NCBI GenBank assembly: GCA_937125455.1
Contig: CAKZLK010000017.1
Coordinates: forward strand, 62,001 to 126,000
Reading direction: 5' to 3'
Origin: an uncultured Aequorivita sp.
GTDB lineage: Bacteria > Bacteroidota > Bacteroidia > Flavobacteriales > Flavobacteriaceae
DNA length: 64,000 nucleotides
Positions 44,609 through 53,639 of this stretch are shown here, piece by piece; within the stretch, counting starts at the first letter, position 1, and each line of letters starts with the position of its first letter. Below the pieces are notes generated by a model. The model saw only the letters and a program-made list of their open reading frames with translations, had not been told where the DNA came from and ran no database searches. The translations under genes were made by a program, and so were the position numbers.

Positions 44609-45484
44609 ATGATTTCTATTGAACCACACGAATTATCTACCGGAAAACTGCACGCCTATCTTTTAGGCGCAGTTTCGCCAAGGCCAATATGCTTTGCAAG
44701 TACCGTAGACAGTGAAGGAAACGTGAATCTTTCACCTTTCAGTTTTTTTAATGTTTTTAGCGCAAAACCTCCAATCTTAGTTTTCTCACCTGCAAGACGT
44801 GGTCGCGACAACACCACCAAGCATACTTATGAAAATGTTTTGGAAGTGCCCGAAGTGGTTATTAACATTGTGAATTTTGAAATGGTGCAGCAAATGTCCC
44901 TTTCCTCCACAGAATATGCAAAAGGCGTAAACGAATTTAAGAAAGCAGGCTTTACTGAAATGACCTCCGAAATGGTAAAACCACCGCGCGTGGCCGAAGC
45001 ACCGGTACAATTTGAATGCAAGGTGAACGAAGTTATTGCGCTCGGTACAGAAGGTGGTGCGGGAAATTTAGTGATTTGTGAAGTGGTGAAAATTCATATA
45101 AAAGAAGAAATACTGGGCGAAGACGGAAGCATCGATCCTTTTAAAATCGATACGGTTTCAAGACTTGGCGGCAACTGGTACAGCCGTGCCAAAGAAGGTC
45201 TTTTTGAAGTGCCAAAACCTCTAACAACATTGGGAATGGGCATAGATATGCTTCCCGAAGAAATTCGAAGTAGTAACGTATTGACAGGAAATGATTTAGG
45301 AATGTTGGGCAACGTAGAAAATTTCCCGAATTCAGAAGAAATTAATACCTTTATAAATGCTTCCGATGAATTGAAATGGTTGCGGGAAGAGGGCAATACT
45401 TTAGAAATCCATAAGAAAGCACAAGACTTTTTGTGCGAAGGAAAAATTGACGAAGCCTGGATGGTACTTTTAAGTAAAAAATAG
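44609..45484 (+). CDS. Flavin reductase-like FMN-binding protein
   Basis: The 291-residue protein of the split-barrel flavin reductase family has AVSPRPICFASTVDSEGNVNLSPFSFFN (split) near the N-terminus, which binds FMN, and VFSPARRGRDNTTKHTYEN. The C-terminal 90 residues (SDELKWLREEGNTLEIHKKA) are an extension common in Bacteroidota versions. The ATG at 44609 (MISIEPHEL) is chosen, since the longer frame lacks family similarity and runs through the promoter. Electron donor and acceptor are unknown. Confidence 0.88.
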   Translation: MISIEPHELSTGKLHAYLLGAVSPRPICFASTVDSEGNVNLSPFSFFNVFSAKPPILVFSPARRGRDNTTKHTYENVLEVPEVVINIVNFEMVQQMSLSSTEYAKGVNEFKKAGFTEMTSEMVKPPRVAEAPVQFECKVNEVIALGTEGGAGNLVICEVVKIHIKEEILGEDGSIDPFKIDTVSRLGGNWYSRAKEGLFEVPKPLTTLGMGIDMLPEEIRSSNVLTGNDLGMLGNVENFPNSEEINTFINASDELKWLREEGNTLEIHKKAQDFLCEGKIDEAWMVLLSKK

Positions 45485-45522
45485 AACGAGAAACAATAAA
45501 GATTAAACAATTAAGCAAGAAA

Positions 45523-45900
45523 ATGGAACTACAAGGAAAAATTAAAATGATAGATGAAACTAAAACCTACGGAAACAACGGTTTTAGAAAACGTGAGCTG
45601 GTAATTACTACTGAAGAGCAATATCCACAACATATATTGATTGAGTTTGTACAGGACAAGACTGATTTGCTGAACAATTATAAAGTAGGGCAGGATGTAA
45701 AAGTGAGCATCAACGTCCGTGGACGTGAATGGGTGAACCCACAAGGCGAAACCAAATATTTTAACAGTATCCAAGGATGGCGAGTTGAAAATTTATCACA
45801 AGCACAGGCAAGTGGCGATATGCCGCCAATGCCTCCAGCAGAAGCTTTTGAACCTGCAAACGATTTTAATGAAGAGGAACACGACGATCTTCCCTTTTAA
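45523..45900 (+). CDS. DUF3127 family protein (single-strand-DNA-binding-like)
   Basis: The 125-residue protein matches DUF3127: MELQGKIKMIDETKTYGNNGFRKRELVITTEEQYPQ (split), then DVKVSINVRGREWVNPQG, and an acidic C-terminal tail (EEEHDDLPF). The OB-like strands and the acidic tail resemble single-stranded DNA-binding proteins, so binding of nucleic acid is plausible. It has its own strong terminator. No operon partner is obvious. Confidence 0.85.
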   Translation: MELQGKIKMIDETKTYGNNGFRKRELVITTEEQYPQHILIEFVQDKTDLLNNYKVGQDVKVSINVRGREWVNPQGETKYFNSIQGWRVENLSQAQASGDMPPMPPAEAFEPANDFNEEEHDDLPF

Positions 45901-45935
45901 TTAAGGGGGTTAACCATTCCCATGGTTTAAAAGGC

Positions 45936-45971
45936 CTCGAAGAAAAAATTGGTTTTCTTCGAGTTTTTTTT
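45936..45971 (+). terminator. Rho-independent terminator
   Basis: CTCGAAGAAAA and TTTTCTTCGAG form an eleven-base stem around a six-base loop, followed by eight T. It ends the DUF3127 transcript. Confidence 0.92.
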
Positions 45972-45996
45972 ATGTGAAAATTTTCACCAATTTTGA

Positions 45997-46638
45997 ATGA
46001 TGCATTATCTAACCGAAAAGCTTTGGTTTCCTGCTCCTTCGGAGGCTACCCTTGATGGTTTGCTAGCCATTGGCGGCGATCTTTCGGTGGAACGGTTACT
46101 ACTTGCCTATAATTCTGGAATTTTCCCGTGGTTTGAAGATGATCAGCCCACTCTTTGGTGGAGTCCAGACCCGCGGATGGTTTTGTTTCCAGAAAAATTT
46201 AATGTTTCCAAGAGTCTTCGGAAAACTTTAAAAAAAGGAAAATTCAAAATTACTTTCAACCAAAATTTTTCAGAAGTCATTAAGAAATGTGCTACAGTTC
46301 CGCGAAAAGGACAAGCAGGAACTTGGATTACCAAAGAAATGCAACGGGCATATATTGCTTTACATAAGGCTTGGGTCGCTGTTTCGGTTGAGGTTTGGGA
46401 AAATGATAAACTTGTTGGCGGGCTTTACGGAATTGATCTTCCCCAGAAAAAAGTGTTTTGTGGTGAAAGCATGTTTAGCTTGGTGAGCGATGCTTCAAAA
46501 GTGGCGTTTTACCACCTTTCAGAATATGCAAAAGCTAATAATTATAAATTTATAGATTGTCAGATTTATAATGAACATTTGGAAAGTTTGGGTGCTGAGG
46601 AAATTGGGAGAGGAAGTTTTTTGGCGCTCCTCCAGTAG
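45997..46638 (+). CDS. aat: Leucyl/phenylalanyl-tRNA--protein transferase
   Basis: The 213-residue enzyme adds Leu or Phe to proteins with N-terminal Arg or Lys, marking them for ClpAP degradation (N-end rule). Motifs are LLAIGGDLSVERLLLAYNSGIFPWF (split), WWSPDPRMVL, LVGGLYGIDL, and GESMFSLVSDASKVAFYHL (split), all typical. Length is slightly under E. coli Aat (234). The ATG at 45997 is followed by a second ATG, so starting at 46000 is also possible. Confidence 0.95.
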   Translation: MMHYLTEKLWFPAPSEATLDGLLAIGGDLSVERLLLAYNSGIFPWFEDDQPTLWWSPDPRMVLFPEKFNVSKSLRKTLKKGKFKITFNQNFSEVIKKCATVPRKGQAGTWITKEMQRAYIALHKAWVAVSVEVWENDKLVGGLYGIDLPQKKVFCGESMFSLVSDASKVAFYHLSEYAKANNYKFIDCQIYNEHLESLGAEEIGRGSFLALLQ

Positions 46639-46721
46639 GTTACTTCATAATAAACTCTTTCTGACATATTTATCAAAACAATTAAAAACTATATCTTCGT
46701 ATTCCACAATTCGCTATTTTT

Positions 46722-48470
46722 ATGAAAAATAACTACACAAAATACCTCTTGGTACTGTTGATGGCTTTGCAAACCGTTTTCGCCATTTCACAAGAGAAAC
46801 CAATACTTCCACATAACCTAGCCGAGACCGAAAAAGGTCTGGTTTCGGAATTTCAATTTAAAAGTCCACAGATTACCTTACCGCCCTCAGGCCCTGTTCG
46901 CGCTGCCGCAGAGTGGGAAGAGGTGGAATATTTATTGGTAACTTGGCAGCCTTCTTATCCAAATATTCTTCGCCAAATAGTACAGGCTGGAGTTCAGGAA
47001 TGTAAGGTTATTATCACTACCCAAAACGAAGCGTCGGTTTCAAATTATTTAACCACCAATGGCGTGGATCTGACCAATGTAATATTTCTAGATGTACCTT
47101 GGGATAGCATCTGGATTCGCGATTATGCCGGAAACACCATCTATTCAGACGATGTGGGTGAACTTGCTTTGACTGATTGGATTTATAACAGACCCCGCCC
47201 TAATGACGATGTAATGCCAATAGCCCATGCAGCGCAAGCGGGCATTCCCCTTTATTCTACGAATACCGGAACTAACGATTTAGTGAATACGGGCGGAAAC
47301 TATATGAGTGATGGTATGGGCAACGCGTTTGCATCAAATTTAATCTTAAACGAAAACGCAGCGGGAAATCCTTATGGAGTAAGTGTTAAAACAGAATCGG
47401 AAATAGACGGAATTATGCAGGAATATATGGGCATCAACCGTTTTGTAAAAATGAATACGTTGCCATATGACGTTATTCATCATATTGATATGCATATGAA
47501 ATTGCTTGATGAAGAAACGATTTTGGTGAGCAGGTATCCTCCTGGAGTGGCCGATGGCCCACAGATTGAAGCAAATATTCAGTATGTATTGGACAATTTT
47601 CAATCACCTTTTGGCACCCCATATGATATAGAATGGATAGATGCGCCGCCAAGTACTAACGGTAATTATCCAAACACAGGAGGCCCATATAATACATTTA
47701 GTAATGCTGTTTTCGTTAACAAAACCATTATGGTTCCTACCTACCGTCCAGAAGTTGATGCCCCAGCATTGGCTAGATACCAAGAATTGTTGCCCGGCTA
47801 TCATGTAGTCGGGATTGATGTGGATGAGCCTGATGAAAACTTAATTATTTCTAAAGGAGCCATTCACTGTATAACCCACACAATTGGTGTTGCAGACCCA
47901 CTTTGGATTGTGCACCAACCCATTGATGCTGCAAATGCGGGAAGTACAATAACTGTTGATGCTATGATAAAGCATATTTCAGGGGTGGCGCAAGCCAAGC
48001 TTTTTTGGAGGGAAGAAGGCACAACTACCTACAACGAAATTGAAATGTCCCCGTCTAATGGAGATAATTGGACAGCAGATTTAACCATTCCAAATGCACC
48101 TGTAAATATTGAATATTACATTTGGGCAAAAGCAATTTCTGGGAAGGAACTTAATCGTCCCATTGTAGCGCCTGAAGGTTATTGGACCATTCATGTAGAA
48201 ACCCTTTCAGTAGACCAGTGGGCACAAAACCATATTTCTGGAGCTTATCCAAACCCGACAACGGGCGAAGTATCATTTAATTTAAATGCTATCCAAGGCC
48301 CTGTAACTGTTGAAATTCATAATCTTTTGGGTCAAAAGTTATATGAAGCAAATGTTGAAAATGGGGATGGAAAAATAACATTAAATCTTAATCAAAACTG
48401 GCAGGGAACATTGCTTATTACTTTTGAAGGTGACTTTGGAAAAGTCCATAAAAAAGTTATTAAGCTGTAA
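46722..48470 (+). CDS. Secreted peptidylarginine-deiminase-like protein with T9SS tail
   Basis: The 582-residue protein has a signal peptide (KYLLVLLMALQTVFAISQ), an agmatine/peptidylarginine-deiminase domain at about 55-400, an Ig-like domain at about 400-500, and a type IX C-terminal sorting domain (AYPNPTTGEVSFNL near 507, then KVHKKVIKL). Active-site residues of the fold are seen: WIRDYAG (Asp), HHIDMHMK (His and Asp) and AIHCITHTIG (nucleophilic Cys). The layout equals that of Porphyromonas gingivalis PPAD. It could citrullinate or deiminate guanidino groups outside the cell; the substrate is not provable here. Confidence 0.88.
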   Translation: MKNNYTKYLLVLLMALQTVFAISQEKPILPHNLAETEKGLVSEFQFKSPQITLPPSGPVRAAAEWEEVEYLLVTWQPSYPNILRQIVQAGVQECKVIITTQNEASVSNYLTTNGVDLTNVIFLDVPWDSIWIRDYAGNTIYSDDVGELALTDWIYNRPRPNDDVMPIAHAAQAGIPLYSTNTGTNDLVNTGGNYMSDGMGNAFASNLILNENAAGNPYGVSVKTESEIDGIMQEYMGINRFVKMNTLPYDVIHHIDMHMKLLDEETILVSRYPPGVADGPQIEANIQYVLDNFQSPFGTPYDIEWIDAPPSTNGNYPNTGGPYNTFSNAVFVNKTIMVPTYRPEVDAPALARYQELLPGYHVVGIDVDEPDENLIISKGAIHCITHTIGVADPLWIVHQPIDAANAGSTITVDAMIKHISGVAQAKLFWREEGTTTYNEIEMSPSNGDNWTADLTIPNAPVNIEYYIWAKAISGKELNRPIVAPEGYWTIHVETLSVDQWAQNHISGAYPNPTTGEVSFNLNAIQGPVTVEIHNLLGQKLYEANVENGDGKITLNLNQNWQGTLLITFEGDFGKVHKKVIKL

Positions 48471-48501
48471 ATCTTTAACAGGGAAAATAAAATTTCTTTT
48501 A

Positions 48502-48528
48502 AAAACCCACGATTTATTGTGGGTTTTT
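48502..48528 (+). terminator. Terminator after the deiminase gene
   Basis: AACCCAC pairs with GTGGGTT around an eight-base loop, followed by T. Stem and position (32 bases after the stop) are clear. Confidence 0.85.
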
Positions 48529-48609
48529 TTGTTTTTTTACATTAATAACCTACGCAAATGGCTGTAACCTACAAAAAATACAGCGATTTGTATTTAAATT
48601 TAGCCCCAA

Positions 48610-48945
48610 ATGAAATCCAAGTCTAACCTGCTTGCATTCCTGTTATGCGCAGGAATCACTGCCTTCTCCTTTTCACAAACCCCTACTAAAACCGATGTCA
48701 ATAAAGATATTGATGTGGTTCGCGTTTACGAACAAGTTGTTCAGGAGGGCTATGGTACGCCATTTATTTATAAAAATTTGGCAAATGCATACTATTTCAA
48801 GAGTGAATATAAAAAAGCGTTAATCTGGTTCGAAAAGCTTTTTGCAGCCGAAAAAAATACAGATCCTGAAATTGCACAACGTTATAAACAAACACTAAAA
48901 GCTGTAAAGGCTAACAAAACTTCCGGCGCAGTAGTTAAAATTTAA
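48610..48945 (+). CDS. Small secreted TPR-like protein, first of a tandem pair
   Basis: The 111-residue protein has a signal peptide (LLAFLLCAGITAFSFSQ) and one TPR-like unit: VNKDIDVVRVYEQVVQEGYG, FIYKNLANAYYFKSEYKKAL, IWFEKLFAAEKNTDPE (pieces). It closely matches the start of large flavobacterial OmpA-family proteins with TPR and beta-propeller regions, but the OmpA part is missing, so this may be a stand-alone derivative. It is duplicated at 49093. Function unknown. Confidence 0.72.
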   Translation: MKSKSNLLAFLLCAGITAFSFSQTPTKTDVNKDIDVVRVYEQVVQEGYGTPFIYKNLANAYYFKSEYKKALIWFEKLFAAEKNTDPEIAQRYKQTLKAVKANKTSGAVVKI

Positions 48946-49092
48946 AAGTTCGTTTTTTAAACAATATCAAACCTCAATTTTGTTAAATATTTAGAGGCTG
49001 GCAATATATTAGTTATTTTTTTGTTTCTTGAATAACAAACCTCACGAACAACTGCAATTCCGTTAAAACTGCAAACGTTCGCTTTAAATTTT

Positions 49093-49449
49093 GTGCCCCC
49101 AATGATTACTATGCAAAACTTATTTGCCCTTTTACTATTCACAAGTATTTCAACCTTTTCTTTTTCACAAACAAGCTCCCATAAAACCGATGTCAATAAA
49201 GATATTGACATTGTTCGTGTATATGAACAAGTGGTTGTTGAAGGCTACGGAACGCCTTTTATTTATAAAAAATTGGCTACTGCGTATTATTTTAAAAGTG
49301 AGTATGGAAAAGCATTGGCTTGGTTTAAAAAATTATATGCTACTGAAAAAAATACAGATCCTGAACTTGCCCATCAATATAATCAAACACTAAAGGCAGT
49401 TACAGCTGAAAATTCTAGTAATTCAGAAAAAGCTTCTTTCTTAAAATAA
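49093..49449 (+). CDS. Small secreted TPR-like protein, tandem paralogue
   Basis: The 118-residue protein has a signal peptide (NLFALLLFTSISTFSFSQ) and a core close to the protein at 48610: KTDVNKDIDIVRVYEQVVVE, FIYKKLATAYYFKSEYGKAL, WFKKLYATEKNTDPELA (pieces). The signals differ more than the cores. The stop is directly next to the stop of tag on the other strand. The duplicate is recent enough that most core residues are identical. Function unknown. Confidence 0.72.
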   Translation: MPPMITMQNLFALLLFTSISTFSFSQTSSHKTDVNKDIDIVRVYEQVVVEGYGTPFIYKKLATAYYFKSEYGKALAWFKKLYATEKNTDPELAHQYNQTLKAVTAENSSNSEKASFLK

Positions 49450-50019
49450 TTACACTTCACGATAGCGAAAACAGCTTTCAATGTGGTCATTGACCATGCC
49501 CGTTGCCTGCATATGCGCATAAACAACGGTGCTGCCAACAAACTTGAATCCACGTTTTTTTAAATCTTTGCTTAAGGCATCGCTTTCTGCAGTTGTTGCG
49601 GGGGCATCCGTATGTGTTGTCCACACATTTTGAATTGGTTTGTGGTTAACAAAACGCCATATATAATTACTGAAGCTGCCAAATTCCTTTTGGATTTCCA
49701 TAAATAGCTTTGCGTTCGTAACGGCTGAATGAATTTTCAATTTATTGCGAATAATGCCTTCGTTTTGAAGCAATGAATCAATTTTTGACTGCTTGTATTC
49801 TGCTATTTTTTTATAATCGAAATCATCAAATGCTTTTCTGAAATTTTCCCGTTTACGAAGAATGGTTATCCAACTCAATCCAGCTTGAAAGGTTTCCAAA
49901 ATTAAAAATTCAAATAGCGTTTTATCATCTCTTACAGGCACACCCCATTCCTCATCGTGATATTTTACATAGAGGGGGTCGGTACCACACCAACCACAGC
50001 GCATTTTTTCTGAACTCAT
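49450..50019 (-). CDS. tag: DNA-3-methyladenine glycosylase I
   Basis: The 189-residue base-excision enzyme removes 3-methyladenine. The zinc-binding N-terminus RCGWCGTDPLYVKYHDEEWGVP (split) has the two Cys of the family, and FEFLILETFQAGLSWITILRKR (split) and GFKFVGSTVVYAHMQATGMV (split) are further signatures. A His and a Cys near the C-terminus (NDHIESC) complete the zinc snap. Length matches E. coli Tag. It lies at the end of a minus-strand gene set with truB and uppP. Confidence 0.96.
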   Translation of the reverse strand: MSSEKMRCGWCGTDPLYVKYHDEEWGVPVRDDKTLFEFLILETFQAGLSWITILRKRENFRKAFDDFDYKKIAEYKQSKIDSLLQNEGIIRNKLKIHSAVTNAKLFMEIQKEFGSFSNYIWRFVNHKPIQNVWTTHTDAPATTAESDALSKDLKKRGFKFVGSTVVYAHMQATGMVNDHIESCFRYREV

Positions 50020-50040
50020 AATTTTATTTCTAACTAAAGA

Positions 50041-50766
50041 TTACTGTTGCCCCGGAAAATTAAATGTAATTGTGCCTAGCTGTTTCGCTTTTGAAGCATC
50101 GGTATTAAAACGCGCTTGTTCTGAATATTCCAGAGCTGCCTCAACTAAACATTCATTGGAAGTGGTGGAAGCGGTTTTGTTGAAAGAATTCTTCACTACT
50201 TTCCCGAGATTATTAACTTCAATATTGATAACCACTTTTCCAAACCCATAGCATGTATAAACCGGATTGGGCAGATCCATATCTTTTCTGTTTACTAATT
50301 GATAGCTGATGGTTGTGTTCCGATTACCACTTTTTACAACAGCTTCGTTTTCTTTGCCACTTTCGCTGTTGGAAAATTTAGTCTTTTTTTCCTTTTTGGT
50401 TTTTGGCGTAATAGAAGCTCCAATACCGCTATTGTTGTTCTTGGAATCTTCCATCGCCTCATTCATTTCTTGAAGTTTTCCCTCAGTTGTTTCAGTTTCT
50501 TCTTGATTTTCATTTTCAACCGAGGAAATAAATTTTTCGGCTTCGTTATAAGCACGATTGGTTTCAATTTTTACTTTTTCAGGCGTAAGCTCAGCAAAAG
50601 CGAGGTCTTCGGGAACCAATTCTTCAGGAGCCATAACTAAATCATAGGTTTCCTCATCGGGTTCAACTTTCTCTTTTGATAGCTTAACGCTGAAAAGAAA
50701 AAGGACCAAAATGCCCGTAAGAAGGGAGGTAATAAGAAAAGCTTTATATGAATAATTGAAATTCAT
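50041..50766 (-). CDS. TonB-like periplasmic protein
   Basis: The 241-residue protein has a short N-terminal anchor (FLITSLLTGILVLFLFSVKL), a long Glu/Lys-rich linker and a C-terminal beta-alpha domain (GFGKVVINIEVNNLGKVVKN, then EQARFNTDASKAKQLGTITF). The GKVVI...G.V...F pattern is that of the TonB C-terminal domain. The linker is Glu/Asn-rich where TonB usually has Pro. The ATG at 50766 (MNFNYSYK) is chosen over an upstream one at 50793. ExbB/ExbD are not nearby. It may transmit energy to outer-membrane receptors or have another envelope role. Confidence 0.75.
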   Translation of the reverse strand: MNFNYSYKAFLITSLLTGILVLFLFSVKLSKEKVEPDEETYDLVMAPEELVPEDLAFAELTPEKVKIETNRAYNEAEKFISSVENENQEETETTEGKLQEMNEAMEDSKNNNSGIGASITPKTKKEKKTKFSNSESGKENEAVVKSGNRNTTISYQLVNRKDMDLPNPVYTCYGFGKVVINIEVNNLGKVVKNSFNKTASTTSNECLVEAALEYSEQARFNTDASKAKQLGTITFNFPGQQ

Positions 50767-50837
50767 AATTGCAAGTACCGAAATTTTGTGCAAAATTCCA
50801 CAAAACTGCTGAAAATTAAGATGGGATTAGCGTTATT

Positions 50838-51527
50838 TTAACTTGGCAGTGAGGCTTCAAAGGCTTCAATTCCTACAGCATTTTCCACAGAAAAATCACC
50901 AATTTTTGTTCTTCGCAGAGCGAAAAGATGCGCGCCGTTATTCAATGCTTTTCCAAAATCATTCGCCAAGGAGCGAATATAGGTGCCTTTACTGCAAACT
51001 ACCCGAAAGTCTATTTTTGGAAGTTCAATATTTGTTATTTCAAATTCTAAAATAGTTACCGTTCTAAAGGGAATTTCAACCTCTTCGCCACTTCTAGCAA
51101 ATTCATACAAGCGTTTTCCATCTTTTTTTAAGGCCGAAAAAACCGGTGGTTGTTGCTGTATTTCGCCTAAAAACTGCTTGGTAGCTTCGTGTATCTTTTC
51201 AGATGTGATTTCTGAAATATCAAAAGTTTGATCAATATCGGTTTCCAGGTCGTAACTGGGTGTTGTGGCTCCCAACGTGAACGTTCCAGTATATTCCTTT
51301 TCCTGAGCTTGAAAAGTGTCTATTTTTTTGGTGAACTTGCCTGTACATATTATCAAAAGCCCAGTTGCCAAGGGATCAAGTGTGCCGGCGTGACCTACTT
51401 TTATTTTTTTTATTCGAAAGGATTTCTTGATTAGCCAACGAACTTTGTTAACCGCTTGAAAAGATGTCCATTCCAGAGGTTTGTCTATTAAAATTACTTG
51501 GCCTTCTTTGTAGTCTTCTTCAGTCAT
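50838..51527 (-). CDS. truB: tRNA pseudouridine(55) synthase
   Basis: The 229-residue enzyme makes pseudouridine 55 in the T-loop of tRNAs. The catalytic Asp is in KVGHAGTLDPLATGLLIIC (about 41-59), and YTGTFTLGATTPSYD, QQPPVFSALKKDGKRLYEFAR (split) and CSKGTYIRSLANDFG are family blocks. A PUA domain is absent, as in many Bacteroidota copies. Its start shares one base with the uppP stop, so it is translationally coupled. Confidence 0.96.
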   Translation of the reverse strand: MTEEDYKEGQVILIDKPLEWTSFQAVNKVRWLIKKSFRIKKIKVGHAGTLDPLATGLLIICTGKFTKKIDTFQAQEKEYTGTFTLGATTPSYDLETDIDQTFDISEITSEKIHEATKQFLGEIQQQPPVFSALKKDGKRLYEFARSGEEVEIPFRTVTILEFEITNIELPKIDFRVVCSKGTYIRSLANDFGKALNNGAHLFALRRTKIGDFSVENAVGIEAFEASLPS

Positions 51528-52312
51528 TAAATCACCGTAAGTTCTTGAATGAAAAAGTGAATCAACAAAACTGCAATTCCGGCGATAATCCTATAGTAAC
51601 CGAATATTTTAAAACCGTTTTTGCTTAAATAGTCGATAAATGACTTTATTGCGATCAATGCTACCACAAAACCAACCACATTTCCAATAATTAAAAGATT
51701 TACTTGTTCTGAAGAAATCTGGAAGCCAGCTTCGTAATAATCATAACTTTTTTTCACGGTAGCGCCCAACATCGTGGGAATTGCCAAAAAGAAAGAAAAT
51801 TCAGCAGCTACAGTACGTGATAGTTTTTGGCTCATACCACCTACAATACTTGCACCGCTACGCGAAACGCCTGGTATCATAGCCAAACATTGAAAGAAAC
51901 CAATTTTTAAAGCCGTTAGGTATGAAATTTCCGTCTGCTCGCCGTCACCAAACCAATCGTCTACTTTTAATAGTATAAATCCACCAATTATTAATGAAAC
52001 AGCAACTGTGATTGGGTTTTCCAAAAGGCTGTCAATAAAATCACTTAAAAGTAATCCCAAAAAAACCGCAGGAAGAAATGCAACAAAAAGCTTGTAGTAA
52101 AAATCCATACTCTGGAAGAAACGTTTAAAGTATAAAACCACAACGCTCATTATGGTTCCGAGCTGGATTACTATAGTAAAAAGTTTGGTAAAATCATCAC
52201 CCGCAATCCCAAAAAAGGAGGAGGCAATTATCATATGTCCTGTGGAAGAAACGGGAAGAAATTCTGTTAAACCTTCAATAATTGCAAGGACAATAGCTTG
52301 TAAAGTATCCAC
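51527..52312 (-). CDS. uppP: Undecaprenyl-diphosphatase (UppP/BacA)
   Basis: The 261-residue inner-membrane enzyme recycles undecaprenyl diphosphate for peptidoglycan and other glycans. Seen are [20 protein letters not shown] (catalytic Glu-Glu-rich and PVSSTGH motif) at about 10-29 and [16 protein letters not shown] (the second phosphatase motif) near 143. Eight membrane helices are likely. It shares one base each with truB and the DUF3098 gene, giving a tightly coupled set. Confidence 0.96.
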   Translation of the reverse strand: MDTLQAIVLAIIEGLTEFLPVSSTGHMIIASSFFGIAGDDFTKLFTIVIQLGTIMSVVVLYFKRFFQSMDFYYKLFVAFLPAVFLGLLLSDFIDSLLENPITVAVSLIIGGFILLKVDDWFGDGEQTEISYLTALKIGFFQCLAMIPGVSRSGASIVGGMSQKLSRTVAAEFSFFLAIPTMLGATVKKSYDYYEAGFQISSEQVNLLIIGNVVGFVVALIAIKSFIDYLSKNGFKIFGYYRIIAGIAVLLIHFFIQELTVI

Positions 52313-52575
52313 TAATTTTCTTTTTTGCTATCTGGTTTTAATAAAATGGCGTAAACTTCAATTGCAAAACCAAGAAGCACCATAGCAGGAGCCAAACGAA
52401 TGCGTTGCCAGTTGTAAATTGCGGGATTGAAAACATTCGGGTCATCGCTTCCACCACCCATCATCAAGATAAAACCTAGGGCGATAAATACGACGCCAAT
52501 CAACATGAACTTGTAGTTTTTTCTTTCAAAAACAAATTCTGGTTTGTGTTCTTCTTTTCTTTTTTTTTCTCCCAT
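52312..52575 (-). CDS. DUF3098 family small membrane protein
   Basis: The 87-residue protein has two membrane helices ([20 protein letters not shown] and [15 protein letters not shown]) with the [17 protein letters not shown] loop between them, characteristic of DUF3098. Bacteroidota carry it between ftsX and uppP, which suggests an envelope or division role, but none is established. It shares a base with uppP. Confidence 0.88.
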   Translation of the reverse strand: MGEKKRKEEHKPEFVFERKNYKFMLIGVVFIALGFILMMGGGSDDPNVFNPAIYNWQRIRLAPAMVLLGFAIEVYAILLKPDSKKEN

Positions 52576-52640
52576 TATTACGTTACGGTTTCAGATTTCG
52601 GATTCAAAGTTACTAGTTTTAAATCTTTTAGATAAATCAA

Positions 52641-53519
52641 TTAATAGTATAAATCGTCAGTGCGAAGATTTAAAAAACGCTGTGTGGCAATAAAAGTGCT
52701 TATCCAAGTAATTACTATTCCCATTAAAAGTATGAAAACAAAAAGCACAGTGAGCAAAACAGGGTCGCCCAACAATTGCAGTTGTGGAAAGCTTTGGTTT
52801 AGGTAATAAAGCACCAGAGCCATGCCGATCATGGCAACTGCGGCTCCCACAATCCCTAAACGAACGCTTCTCCAAACAAAGGGTTGACGTATAAACTTTT
52901 TAGTTGCCCCTACCATCTGCATTGTTTTTATAGTGAATCGTTTAGCATAAATGGAAAGACGAATACTACTGTTTATAAGCAATACGGCAATAAAAGTAAA
53001 GATTCCGCTAATTACCAAAACCCAAAAACTAATGCGTTTCACATTTTCGGTGAGCTGGGCAATTAAAGGTTTGTCATAAATTACATCGTCCACAAAATCT
53101 TTGCTTTTTAGTTCGGTGGTTATTTCCGCCATTTTTTGTGGAGTTACATAATCAGCCAAAATATAGACATCAATACTATTCTGTAGCGGGTTTTCACCCA
53201 AGTATTCTATAAAATTTTCACCTAATGTTTCCTGATGTTCCTTAGCGGCATCTTCTTTTGAAACGAAAGTGGCAGACTTGGTATATTCCGCCAAAGCAAG
53301 GCTTTGTTTTAATTGGGTGATTTCAACTTCTTTCGCCGTGTCTTTTAAAAAAACGGTTATCGCAATTTGTTCCTTAAAATAATCGGCTACTTTTTTTGAA
53401 TTCAAAACCAACAATCCCAATAATCCCAATAGAAAAAGTACCAGCGAAATACTGATGACTACTGAAAAATAGGAAGAAATCAACCTGCGTTTTTGATATT
53501 TTTCAAAAGAAGAACTCAT
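52641..53519 (-). CDS. ftsX: Cell-division protein FtsX
   Basis: The 292-residue inner-membrane protein has a first helix at about 17-39, a periplasmic domain, and three C-terminal helices, the topology of the FtsX/MacB permease fold. RRLISSYFSVVISISLVLFL, FTIKTMQMVGATKKFIRQPF and the hydrophobic C-terminus are typical. With FtsE it regulates peptidoglycan hydrolases at division. ftsE is not in the window. The set ftsX, DUF3098, uppP, truB and TonB-like protein is conserved in Flavobacteriaceae. Confidence 0.92.
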   Translation of the reverse strand: MSSSFEKYQKRRLISSYFSVVISISLVLFLLGLLGLLVLNSKKVADYFKEQIAITVFLKDTAKEVEITQLKQSLALAEYTKSATFVSKEDAAKEHQETLGENFIEYLGENPLQNSIDVYILADYVTPQKMAEITTELKSKDFVDDVIYDKPLIAQLTENVKRISFWVLVISGIFTFIAVLLINSSIRLSIYAKRFTIKTMQMVGATKKFIRQPFVWRSVRLGIVGAAVAMIGMALVLYYLNQSFPQLQLLGDPVLLTVLFVFILLMGIVITWISTFIATQRFLNLRTDDLYY

Positions 53520-53552
53520 AGGATTTGACGAATTTTGCCGTAAAAATACAAG

Positions 53553-53560
53553 TAATTTTG
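53553..53560 (+). promoter_or_regulatory. -7 promoter element for the UbiA-like gene
   Basis: TAATTTTG fits TAnnTTTG, in the gap between divergent ftsX and the prenyltransferase gene. A start near 53566 would leave about 75 bases of leader to the conserved N-terminus. Confidence 0.45.
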
Positions 53561-53639
53561 CATCTTGTGTTAAACAACGCCGAAAGTTTCCAATTTGTTA
53601 TAATAAGATTAAATTTGAAGTGCCTTAAATTTAATTGCT

